The position numbers and the translations under genes are program-made. The notes under the pieces are model-generated. The model was not told where the DNA came from and searched no databases. It saw only the letters and a program-made list of their open reading frames with translations. Positions 1-6,883 of a stretch of 64,000 nucleotides of DNA are shown here, piece by piece. The stretch covers positions 1 through 64,000 of the forward strand of contig JBEVNR010000012.1 in NCBI GenBank assembly GCA_040507985.1, read 5' to 3'. This DNA is from JBEVNR01 sp040507985 (GTDB lineage Bacteria > Pseudomonadota > Alphaproteobacteria > Rickettsiales > UBA6187). How positions within the stretch are numbered: the first letter of the stretch is position 1; every line of letters starts with the position of its first letter.

Positions 1-542
1 AAGAATCTGAGGAGGAAGAATCTGAGGAGGAAGAATCTGAGGAGGAAGAATCTGAGGAGGAAGAATCTGAGGAGGAAGAATCTGAAGGGGAGGAATCCGA
101 AGGGGAGGAATCCGAAGGGGAGGAATCCGAAGGGGAGGAATCCGAAGGGGAGGAATCCGAAGGGGAGGAATCCGAAGGGGAGGAACTTGATGAAGAAAAA
201 CGTGCCAATATTATAGATTGGAACAAAGGCGTCGAGCTCATTGTCGATATACAACCGCGTAAATTAAAACCTGTCTTGATGGAACAATATACGTATGGCG
301 CTGAAAAAACATCGCTGAAATACCGAAGTTTTCTTTTTAAGAGACATGGGATTGAAGCAATGTTAACAGCATGCGGAAAAGACAAAGCCTTATGGCCCGC
401 GCGCGTGACGGCAGCCAGAATCGCCAATATTTTCGGATACTCGGCCCAGGCCGACGTCTCGAAGTTAAAGGTTGAACAACGCTTTACCCTTCCCGAAGAC
501 GTTGCGAAGGATTTAGGTTATTTCTCCTCTGGAAGGATTTAG
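1..542 (+). CDS. Unknown protein, C-terminal part, acidic repeat region (5' end outside window)
   Basis: An open frame enters from the left edge (codons in phase with base 3) and runs to a TAG at 540-542. It first encodes twelve 5-residue acidic repeats (ESEEE, then ESEGE), then about 120 residues of mixed composition containing WNKGVELIVDIQPRKLKP and RNA- or DNA-binding-like basic stretches such as LKYRSFLFKRHG. A downstream ATG at 276 is in the same frame, but the frame is open well upstream, so it is internal. I recognise no family. Acidic low-complexity repeats like this are usually flexible linkers. A 26-bp tandem duplication at 507-558 covers the stop: without it the protein would end GYFSSGMNNL rather than GYFSSGRI. 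Confidence 0.6.
   Translation, partial: ESEEEESEEEESEEEESEEEESEEEESEGEESEGEESEGEESEGEESEGEESEGEESEGEELDEEKRANIIDWNKGVELIVDIQPRKLKPVLMEQYTYGAEKTSLKYRSFLFKRHGIEAMLTACGKDKALWPARVTAARIANIFGYSAQADVSKLKVEQRFTLPEDVAKDLGYFSSGRI
3..182 (+). repeat. Twelve in-frame 15-nt tandem repeats
   Basis: Twelve 15-nt units are seen. The first five read GAATCTGAGGAGGAA, the sixth is a hybrid, and the last six read GAATCCGAAGGGGAG. The array starts at or before the window edge, so the true copy number is unknown. Each unit is a whole number of codons, so gain or loss of units changes protein length without shifting frame. The two homogeneous blocks joined by one hybrid unit suggest recent slippage or unequal exchange. 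Confidence 0.95.
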
Positions 543-558
543 GTTATTTCTCCTCTGG
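507..558 (+). repeat. Perfect 26-bp tandem duplication over a stop codon
   Basis: Bases 507-532 are repeated exactly at 533-558. Because 26 is not a multiple of three, the second copy is read in another phase and gives the stop at 540-542. Removing one copy gives an alternative C-terminus ending at a TGA 15 bases after the repeat. Confidence 0.9.
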
Positions 559-571
559 GATGAACAATTTG

Positions 572-611
572 TGAGATTTTTCTTATCTCAATAAACCATG
601 ACGACGTCATG
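572..611 (+). terminator. Two small hairpins after the repeat gene
   Basis: TGAGAT (572-577) pairs with ATCTCA (585-590), and a second 7-bp palindrome, CATGACG/CGTCATG, lies at 597-611 with one central base. Neither is followed by a strong T-run, so these are possible 3' ends of the upstream transcript rather than clear intrinsic terminators. The rest of the gap to purH (to 783) is AT-rich with a purine-rich stretch near 675-690. I see no purine riboswitch fold. Confidence 0.3.
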
Positions 612-783
612 CGCCCGTTTCCTTTGTTTTTCGTATCGATGCGTTTCACATCCCTTCGGACAGGCGCCGAAATAAAAAAAGAGAAAAAATTGTATCGCCA
701 TGCTGCGCCTTCCCCGATTTTGCCGGACTTTGCGTTAATTTCTTGTTAATCTCTTGAAAAGACAATCACATAACGTGTTTTCC

Positions 784-2340
784 ATGATGGTTTTCGATAA
801 AAAATATGCCCTTCTTTCCGTTAGCGATAAAACCGGAATCGCCGATTTGGCGCGCGGCCTTATCTCGCAGGGCTATGCCTTGTTGTCGTCCGGCGGCACC
901 TATGCGTTGCTCATCCGCGAAGGCATAGAGGCGACGGAGGTTTCCGCCTACACCGGAAGCCCGGAAATGATGGACGGGCGCGTGAAAACCCTACATCCGA
1001 AAATTCACGGCGGATTGCTGGCCCTGCGCGACGACGCCGAACACGTCGCGGCGATGAAAGCGAACGCCATCTATCCCATCGACGTCGTCGCGGTGAACTT
1101 ATACCCGTTCGAGGAAACCGTCGCCTCCGGGGCGGACGAGCATGCGATCATTGAAAACATCGACATCGGCGGACCGTCAATGATGCGCTCCGCCGCTAAA
1201 AATTGCGCCTTTGTCACCGTCCTGACGTCACCGGACGATTACGCGCCATTTTTGCGCCATCTGGAAGCCAACCAAGGAGAGGCGGATATCGCTTTCCGCA
1301 AAAAAATGGCGCTCAAGACGTTTCGCCGCACCGCGTCGTATGATGCCGCCATTCAGCGCTATTTAGGACGAACCGACGACGCATTGTTCCCGTCCTCGTT
1401 CACCGTGACGGGAACGCGCCTTGGCGAGGCGTTGCGCTACGGCGAAAATCCCCACCAGGCGGCGGCGTTTTACGTGACCGAACCGGGGGTCGGCATAGGC
1501 GGCGGAAACCAATTGCACGGAAAGCAGCTTAGCTATAACAACATTGCCGACGCCGACGCCGCGTTGGCCTTGGCGTCGGAATTTTCCCGCCCGGCAGTCG
1601 CCATCATTAAGCACGCCAACCCGTGCGGTGCGGCGGAGGCGGACAATCTAGAAGAAGCCTACGCGAACGCGTTGCGCTGCGACCCCGTCAGCGCGTTCGG
1701 CGGCGTCGTGGCGCTGAATCGCTCCATTGGCGCACGATTGGCCGAAGAGATGGCGGCGCTTTTTTACGAGGTGATCGTTGCGCCTGACTTCACTCCGGAG
1801 GCATTGGAGATTCTTTCGCGTAAAAAAAACGTGCGCTTGCTGAAAACTCCTTTAATCGACGCGGCGCGGCGCGGCCTTCACATAAAAACCGTATGCGGCG
1901 GTTTTCTCGCGCAAGAATGCGACCGCGCGTCCGTTACCCGGGCGGATTGTCGCGTCGTCACGAAGCGCGCTCCGTCGGATAGGGAATGGAAGGACTTGCT
2001 TTTCGCCTTTACGGTGGCCAAGCACGTGCGTTCCAACGCCATCGTGTTGGCCAATGACGGCGCGACGGTGGGAGTGGGCGCGGGGCAAATGAGCCGGGTG
2101 GACGCGACGGAAATTGCGTGCAGGAAAGCGACGCTCGAAGGCAACAATCGGGCTGCCGGCGCCGTTCTGGCGTCCGACGCCTTCTTCCCGTTCGCCGACG
2201 GTCCGCTCATCGCCGCGAGGGCGGGCGTGACTGCCATCATTCAACCCGGAGGATCGGTCAGGGACGAGGAAACCATAGAGGCCGCCGACGTCAATAACAT
2301 AACGATGGTCTTTACCGGCACCCGCAGCTTTAAGCATTAA
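784..2340 (+). CDS. purH: Bifunctional AICAR transformylase / IMP cyclohydrolase PurH
   Basis: Catalyses the last two steps of de novo IMP synthesis in the cytoplasm: formyl transfer to AICAR from 10-formyl-THF, then ring closure. The N-terminal MGS-like cyclohydrolase domain shows ALLSVSDKTGI and TLHPKIHGG. The C-terminal AICAR transformylase domain shows the characteristic KHANPCG, SYNNIADADAA and SAFGGVVALN. With the ATG at 784 the protein is 518 residues, close to the E. coli length. A TTG at 754 would add ten residues, but neither start has a good ribosome-binding site, and the family normally begins just before ALLSVSDK, which favours 784 or the adjacent ATG at 787. The gene has no purine neighbours here. 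Confidence 0.95.
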   Translation: MMVFDKKYALLSVSDKTGIADLARGLISQGYALLSSGGTYALLIREGIEATEVSAYTGSPEMMDGRVKTLHPKIHGGLLALRDDAEHVAAMKANAIYPIDVVAVNLYPFEETVASGADEHAIIENIDIGGPSMMRSAAKNCAFVTVLTSPDDYAPFLRHLEANQGEADIAFRKKMALKTFRRTASYDAAIQRYLGRTDDALFPSSFTVTGTRLGEALRYGENPHQAAAFYVTEPGVGIGGGNQLHGKQLSYNNIADADAALALASEFSRPAVAIIKHANPCGAAEADNLEEAYANALRCDPVSAFGGVVALNRSIGARLAEEMAALFYEVIVAPDFTPEALEILSRKKNVRLLKTPLIDAARRGLHIKTVCGGFLAQECDRASVTRADCRVVTKRAPSDREWKDLLFAFTVAKHVRSNAIVLANDGATVGVGAGQMSRVDATEIACRKATLEGNNRAAGAVLASDAFFPFADGPLIAARAGVTAIIQPGGSVRDEETIEAADVNNITMVFTGTRSFKH

Positions 2341-2362
2341 TCGCCGACATTAAGGAAAAATT

Positions 2363-3067
2363 ATGCGTCACGCTTCGACGAAAGGCTTTTCGCTGGTCGA
2401 AATGTCCATCGCCTTAATTATCGTGGGTTTACTTACCTCCGCGATATTCGGCGGCATGAAATTGGTGAGCTACGCCAAAATTCGCGCGCTCAACGCGGCG
2501 AAAGACGCGCGCCAATCCGAAATATACGGATTTTTTTCTAAATACGGCGAATATCCCGGCGATTTCAGCGAGGCGACGACCTACTGGAACTTGCCGTCGG
2601 TGACGGCGGGAGACGGAGACGGCGCCGTTGCCTTTAAAAACGCGGACGGCGCATATGAAGGCTATAACGCCTGGCAGCATTTATCCTTGGCGAAAATGAC
2701 CGATCGCGATTACGCGGGGGCGATCGGAGGCCTAGCGACGCCGATTCCGGAGACGCACGTGCCGACGTCGGTCTTTGGCGGCGGTTTTTTTATGGCCAAC
2801 GGCTATGGCGGTCACGACGACGCCAATACGCTCGCCATCGGCGCCCCAAAATCCATGACGGACGCATTGTCGTTAAACGGATTGCTCGCTCCCAAAGACG
2901 CGCGCGACGCCGATAAAAAATACGACGACGGCAATCCTTCCCAAGGAATAATGCATGCGATCGACGGCGCCGACGTCTCCGGCGGCGATTGCGTTACAAC
3001 CGGAGATTACAATCTCTCCGTCGACGCTCGCACGTGCGTGCTCGCCTATAAAATTATGTCGCAATAA
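2363..3067 (+). CDS. Type IV pilin-like (pseudopilin-like) protein, paralogue of the gene at 61713
   Basis: A 234-residue protein opening with a short basic leader and a prepilin peptidase site, KG/FSLVEM, with Glu at +5, followed by a hydrophobic helix (ALIIVGLLTSAIFGG). It should be inserted in the inner membrane, then cleaved and N-methylated by a PilD-type enzyme, which is not in the window. After the helix comes YPGDFSEATTYW and GDGDG, a segment shared with the protein at 61713-62570 (YPGDAPEADKYW, GNGNG), so the two are paralogues. It sits 22 bases after purH and just upstream of the curli genes. No assembly ATPase or platform gene is nearby, so whether it builds a pilus, serves type II secretion or acts alone is unknown. 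Confidence 0.8.
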   Translation: MRHASTKGFSLVEMSIALIIVGLLTSAIFGGMKLVSYAKIRALNAAKDARQSEIYGFFSKYGEYPGDFSEATTYWNLPSVTAGDGDGAVAFKNADGAYEGYNAWQHLSLAKMTDRDYAGAIGGLATPIPETHVPTSVFGGGFFMANGYGGHDDANTLAIGAPKSMTDALSLNGLLAPKDARDADKKYDDGNPSQGIMHAIDGADVSGGDCVTTGDYNLSVDARTCVLAYKIMSQ

Positions 3068-3095
3068 AACGGATAGTTTTTCATGATAATATCAC

Positions 3096-3124
3096 TTGCT
3101 AAAATTCAACCTTAAAGATATATC
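3096..3124 (+). promoter_or_regulatory. Possible sigma70-type promoter for the curlin gene
   Basis: TTGCTA at 3096-3101 and TATATC at 3119-3124 are separated by 17 bases, ahead of the curlin start at 3170, which is preceded by a TTGGAG ribosome-binding site. The match to consensus is moderate. Confidence 0.35.
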
Positions 3125-3169
3125 TGTGCGTGACGTTTTTCACATAATCCACTTTGGAGACTTCCCTTT

Positions 3170-4219
3170 ATGGCGCACAAACTCATCGCGTTAAGCGTAT
3201 TGGCCGCCTCTACCACCTTAGCCGGCGGCGCGCTCGCCAACGATATCGTGTATAGCGGCAGCGGCTACGGCAACACCTTCAACGTCACGCAAGGCGGCGA
3301 CGACAACCTCGTCGGCGACTCCTACCAAGATCCGGCGGGTCCCGTCGTTCAACAAGGCGACTACAACACCGCCGACGTCGTACAAGACGGCGACGACAAC
3401 ACCGCCTTCTTCGAGCAGCTCGGCGACGCCAACTACGTCTATTCTTACGCCGACGGCGACGACAACCAATCCCGCACCTCGCAAACCGGCGACAACAACT
3501 ATGCCTCCTCTACGGCGGTCGGAACGCAGAACTCCAACTACATCACGCAGCAAGGTTCATACAACACCGCCAACAGCTACGTCGACGGCATGAACAACAC
3601 CGCCGGCGTATCGCAAACGGGCGATTCCAACAACGGATATGCCTACGCCTCCGGCGGCTTGTATAACTATGCCTACGTGACGCAAGACGGGTTCGGCAAC
3701 TACGCGGGAGCCTCTGCCTACGGCACGAGCAGCGGCGCCTACACCTATCAGCAAGGCGACTCCAACAACGCGTACGCCTCCACCTACGGCAATTACGACA
3801 ACGCGTCCGTGTACCAAGTCGGCGACAGCAACTATGCCGGCGCCAACGCCTCCGGCGACTATACCGGCGCGTACGTCTCGCAAACCGGAAATTCCAACAA
3901 CGGTTATGCCTCCGCCAACGGTTTCCAAAGCTATGCGTCCGTCTATCAACAAGGCGACGGCAACCAAGGCTACGCGACGTCCGACGGCTATTCCAACAAT
4001 GCCTACGTGACGCAAGTCGGGTTTAACAACACCGCCAGCAGCTATGCCTCCGGCACGTACAACACCGTCGGCATCTATCAGGAAGGCAACTACAACGACG
4101 GCAACTTGTCCGTTACCGGCAACAACAACAGCTTGAACTTAAATCAATTCGGCGACAACAATTCGTTCGGCTTCTCTTACGCCGGCGACGCGTTGACGCT
4201 CAACGTATCGCAGTTCTAA
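3170..4219 (+). CDS. csgA: Curlin-repeat amyloid subunit (CsgA/CsgB-like)
   Basis: A 349-residue secreted protein with a signal peptide ending about ALA at residue 23, followed by curlin repeats over its whole length. I count fifteen Q-x-G-x-x-N motifs (for example QQGDYN, QTGDSN, QVGDSN), alternating with degenerate half-repeats of the form x-G-x-x-N about 22 residues apart. The sequence is rich in Gly, Asn, Tyr, Ala and Ser and nearly free of Lys and Trp. Curlin repeats form the cross-beta core of curli fibres on the cell surface. E. coli CsgA has five repeats, so this subunit is much longer. Downstream csgG and csgF support the assignment. No separate nucleator (CsgB) is seen, so this protein may self-nucleate or have a partner elsewhere. 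Confidence 0.85.
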   Translation: MAHKLIALSVLAASTTLAGGALANDIVYSGSGYGNTFNVTQGGDDNLVGDSYQDPAGPVVQQGDYNTADVVQDGDDNTAFFEQLGDANYVYSYADGDDNQSRTSQTGDNNYASSTAVGTQNSNYITQQGSYNTANSYVDGMNNTAGVSQTGDSNNGYAYASGGLYNYAYVTQDGFGNYAGASAYGTSSGAYTYQQGDSNNAYASTYGNYDNASVYQVGDSNYAGANASGDYTGAYVSQTGNSNNGYASANGFQSYASVYQQGDGNQGYATSDGYSNNAYVTQVGFNNTASSYASGTYNTVGIYQEGNYNDGNLSVTGNNNSLNLNQFGDNNSFGFSYAGDALTLNVSQF

Positions 4220-4229
4220 GCCTAACTAC

Positions 4230-4271
4230 AAAAGGGAGCGTTTTCTTCTTAAAAGAAGGCGCTCCCTTTTT
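4230..4271 (+). terminator. Intrinsic terminator between curlin gene and csgG
   Basis: AAAAGGGAGC (4230-4239) pairs perfectly with GCTCCCTTTT (4261-4270), with a second TTCTT/AAGAA pairing inside the loop and a T-run after the stem. Partial readthrough would give abundant curlin mRNA and less of the csgG-csgF transporter message, an arrangement that suits fibre stoichiometry (inference). Confidence 0.85.
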
Positions 4272-4298
4272 CTTATTCTACAGTATTGCAGTATTTTT

Positions 4299-5435
4299 AT
4301 GACGTTACGCGCACGCATCCGCGTTATTGCCGTTCTTCTTTCCCCATTTTTATTGTCGCATTGCGTCCCCCTTGCCGATACGGTCGCCAAAGGAAAAACC
4401 TCCCTCGTCGATTCTCCGGACGTATTGCCGGAATTGAGCGAACTTCCTCCGCCGACACATAAAATCGCCGTGGCGCTCTATCGATTTCCCGATAAGACCG
4501 GCGCATTTAAGCCGAACGACGATTTCGCCGTGTATTCCAGCGCCGTGCCAAAAAGCGGGGATTCCGTCGTGCTGGAGGCGATGACCGCCGCCGGCAACGG
4601 AAAATGGTTTCGCGTGCTTGAGCGCGAGGGATTGGAAGCCGTCGTGCGCGAGCGCATGATTTTAGACGCGGCGTTCGACGAGTGGAAGCGCAAAAACGCG
4701 CTGGCGGGAGAGGTGGCGCGCAAATTGGCGGAAGCAAAAAAATCGAAGCCGTTTAAAGCCCCGCCGCAAAAAGCGGTCAACCCCGATATTAACGTGAATC
4801 CCGCCAACCAATTCGCCAGACAAAACGTCTTTCCCGCGCAGAAGGGAAAAATGCCGGCCATTCGCGTCTCGAGCGGCGCGTTGCCTGCCTTGGCGGCGGC
4901 GGAATACGTCGTCGAGGGCGGCATTATCGGTTACGATTCCGACGTATACACGGGCGGCGGCGGCGCGCGCTTCATGAATATCGGCGGATACGGCGAAATT
5001 CGCAAAGACGCCGTGACGGTAAATTTGCGCTTCATCAGCGTCAAAACCGGCGACGTGGTCATCAGCTCTACCGTCACCAAGGGCGTGTTGTCGCAAAAAC
5101 TGCAAGGCTCCGGCTTCGGATACGTCTCCATCGACCGCATGCTGGAGGCCGAGGTGGGCATAGGCCGCAACGAGCCGGTGTTCGAGGCGCTGAATTTGGC
5201 CGTTCAGGCGGCGTTGCTTGACGTCGTTCGAAAAGGAGTGAAGCGCGGCGTGTGGGCATATGCCGATCCCAAACGGCCGGAACCTAAAATGAATCGCGTC
5301 TTGCCCGACCTAAAAGACAGAGACGACGCGACGCCGTCGACGGCAAAGAAGGAATTGAAGCTGCCGCCTTTTAGAAAGGGAAGAAGCGAAATTCTTTCTA
5401 CGCCCCGTCCGAAATATAACTCGTCAAAACGGTAA
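4299..5435 (+). CDS. csgG: Curli secretion channel lipoprotein CsgG
   Basis: Forms the outer-membrane nonameric pore that exports curlin subunits. The 378-residue sequence follows E. coli CsgG closely in its hallmark segments: PPTHKIAVALYRFPDKTGAF, VYSSAVPKSGDSVVLEAM, GNGKWFRVLEREGLEAVVRE, YVVEGGIIGYDSDVYTGGGG and VTVNLRFISVKTGDVV. An N-terminal signal leads to Cys22, but the residue before it is His (LLSHC) rather than the usual Gly, Ala or Ser, so lipidation is expected from the family yet the lipobox is atypical. About 60 residues rich in Lys, Arg and Pro extend beyond the normal C-terminus. It shares one base with the csgF start (TAATG), indicating translational coupling. Confidence 0.92.
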   Translation: MTLRARIRVIAVLLSPFLLSHCVPLADTVAKGKTSLVDSPDVLPELSELPPPTHKIAVALYRFPDKTGAFKPNDDFAVYSSAVPKSGDSVVLEAMTAAGNGKWFRVLEREGLEAVVRERMILDAAFDEWKRKNALAGEVARKLAEAKKSKPFKAPPQKAVNPDINVNPANQFARQNVFPAQKGKMPAIRVSSGALPALAAAEYVVEGGIIGYDSDVYTGGGGARFMNIGGYGEIRKDAVTVNLRFISVKTGDVVISSTVTKGVLSQKLQGSGFGYVSIDRMLEAEVGIGRNEPVFEALNLAVQAALLDVVRKGVKRGVWAYADPKRPEPKMNRVLPDLKDRDDATPSTAKKELKLPPFRKGRSEILSTPRPKYNSSKR

Positions 5436-5842
5436 TGCGCGCCATGTCACGTTTTATATATGTTTTTACCGTTGCATTTTTTCTTTTGATAGGCGCGGCA
5501 TTGCGTGCCGACGCCTCTCCCGTGCGTTTTCGCTTCACCAACCCCGCCTTCGGGGGAAGCCCGTTAAACGCCAGCTTTTTCTTAAACTCGGCGGAAGCGC
5601 AAAAGCAGTTTAAGGAAAAAGAAGAAACGCAAAGCCTTAAAAAACGCTTGGAAGATCAAGTCGAGTCGCGCCTTATCGCCGCCGTCTCGTCACAAATAGC
5701 CGAAGCGATCACCGATTCTCCCGGCGAGCAAGTGATCGTTCTGAACGACGGGGGCATCGTCATTCGCATCGGCGCCGACGGCTCCATTGACATCGACGTC
5801 ATTCAAATGCCCAGCGTCGGCGACATTAACGTGTCGGAATGA
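5435..5842 (+). CDS. csgF: Curli assembly factor CsgF
   Basis: A 135-residue exported protein with a signal peptide ending around ALRADA. The next segment, RFRFTNPAFGGSPLNASFFL, matches the conserved mature N-terminus of CsgF (F-x-F-x-N-P-x-F-G-G-x-P), the part that plugs into the CsgG pore and couples it to the nucleating subunit outside. The remainder is helical (AQKQFKEKEETQSLKKRLED) and then beta-rich, as in the family. The first ATG at 5435 overlaps the csgG stop by one base; an ATG at 5444 is also possible. CsgE, the periplasmic adaptor, is absent from this locus. Confidence 0.88.
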   Translation: MRAMSRFIYVFTVAFFLLIGAALRADASPVRFRFTNPAFGGSPLNASFFLNSAEAQKQFKEKEETQSLKKRLEDQVESRLIAAVSSQIAEAITDSPGEQVIVLNDGGIVIRIGADGSIDIDVIQMPSVGDINVSE

Positions 5843-5863
5843 AATATATCAAAAGAGGAACCC

Positions 5864-6559
5864 ATGCGTCGCCGCCCTATTTTTTCTTCCCTTCGCGCCG
5901 CCCTTATTTGTGTCCCGGCATTGCTGTGCTGCGTTTTTTATGTTTCGGCCCGCGCGGAATCCTATCTTGATCCGCAATCGTTGGCGCCGACGCTTATCGA
6001 CCCTCCCTACGCAGAATCGTCCGACGAATGGAAAAAAGACGTTGAGGCGATTCTGGCGTTGCAAAAACGTCCCTATCCCAAAGAACTTGCCGCCGCCGAA
6101 CAAGAGCGTGAAATGTCTCCCGAGATGGTCGCGGAAGAAGTTAACGTCTCGCGCAAGAAAAATCCGACGCTTTTTCACTTGCTTGACCGCGTGGGAGACA
6201 CGTCGCGGGCCGTGACCGACGGAACCAAAAAATACTGGAAAGCGCGCCGCCCCTATCTCGCCGACGATCGCGTGAAGGCGCTTATTCCCGCCCACGCCAA
6301 CCCGGCCTATCCGAGCGGCCATACGTGCGGCGCCTATAGCTGGGCGCACGCGCTCGCGGCGGTGTTTCCGGAAAAACGCGCCGCCTTTATGCGCCGCGCC
6401 GAACAAATTGCGCAACATCGGGTGTTGGTCGGCATGCACTATCCGCACGATATCGAAGGCGGAAAAACGTTGGCCTTGCTTATCGCCGGCGCCTTGTCGC
6501 AAGACGAGGAATTTTTAGACGATCTGGCGGCGGCAAAAAAAGAGGCGAAAACGAAGTAA
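5864..6559 (+). CDS. PAP2-superfamily (class A acid phosphatase-like) phosphatase, exported
   Basis: A 231-residue protein with a signal peptide ending near SARA, so probably periplasmic. It carries the three PAP2 motifs: K-x6-R-P (KKYWKARRP), PSGH (AYPSGHT) and the third motif in the form HR-VLVGM-H-YPH-D. The last two give the catalytic His residues; the conserved Ser before Arg in motif three is replaced by His. The overall layout matches bacterial class A non-specific acid phosphatases (PhoN type), which release phosphate from organic esters. The AGAGG ribosome-binding site supports the start. It follows csgF by 21 bases and may be co-transcribed, but no functional link with curli is known to me. 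Confidence 0.85.
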   Translation: MRRRPIFSSLRAALICVPALLCCVFYVSARAESYLDPQSLAPTLIDPPYAESSDEWKKDVEAILALQKRPYPKELAAAEQEREMSPEMVAEEVNVSRKKNPTLFHLLDRVGDTSRAVTDGTKKYWKARRPYLADDRVKALIPAHANPAYPSGHTCGAYSWAHALAAVFPEKRAAFMRRAEQIAQHRVLVGMHYPHDIEGGKTLALLIAGALSQDEEFLDDLAAAKKEAKTK

Positions 6560-6665
6560 AGCCTTCAAAGTTCAATTTTGTGGAGACGCTCTCTACCTTC
6601 AAAGAAACGCCGCATTATTTTTTTACTTTTTTTATTTAACCCTGAACGCAACATCCTTTGCGCCA

Positions 6666-6690
6666 ATAAGCGGAGGCCCGCTCCGCTTAT
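6666..6690 (+). terminator. Hairpin after the PAP2 gene, between converging genes
   Basis: ATAAGCGGAG (6666-6675) and CTCCGCTTAT (6681-6690) are exact inverted repeats around a 5-base loop, followed by AAAAATCATT. It lies between the end of the PAP2 gene and the 3' end of the minus-strand gene at 6884 and could stop transcription in either direction, although a strong T-run is lacking. Confidence 0.5.
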
Positions 6691-6883
6691 AAAAATCATT
6701 CCCTTAACGCAACACTAAAAAGATATGCCGAAAGATATGCCGAACGCAATTGAAGAGCGGGCAAGGAGGCGAGTGGCGAGGAGAATTTTAGCCTAGTCAA
6801 AACTAGCTGAATCCAACGAGACCGGAGAGCATCCTGCCCTTTCTCAAAAGCCCCCCTCTTTCGCAGATCGGAATATAAAAATG
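6691..6883. other. Intergenic stretch, possible dispersed repeat
   Basis: The 324-base gap 6560-6883 holds the hairpin above, a perfect 12-nt tandem duplication (AAAGATATGCCG at 6719-6730 and 6731-6742) and a small CTAGT/ACTAG hairpin near 6793. The minus strand is open for 63 codons (6696-6887), giving a peptide with AYLSAYLFSVALRE at its end. I do not think this is a gene: it has no ribosome-binding site and looks more like translated repeat DNA. Confidence 0.35.

Noticed and set aside
3..182. 15-nt repeats as a CRISPR array
   Set aside because: Units are contiguous, coding and without spacers.
276..542. Independent 88-residue gene starting at ATG 276
   Set aside because: The same frame is open without a stop to the window edge and includes the repeat array, so the ATG is most likely internal.
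543..783. Purine riboswitch or tRNA ahead of purH
   Set aside because: No conserved purine-aptamer core or cloverleaf could be folded by eye; only small hairpins are present.
3218..4015. Long minus-strand open frames opposite the curlin gene
   Set aside because: They are produced by the repetitive GC-rich codons of the curlin gene and encode Val/Gly-rich low-complexity sequence without start signals.
5849..6502. 217-codon minus-strand frame opposite the PAP2 gene
   Set aside because: Antisense shadow; the PAP2 motifs on the plus strand fix the coding strand.
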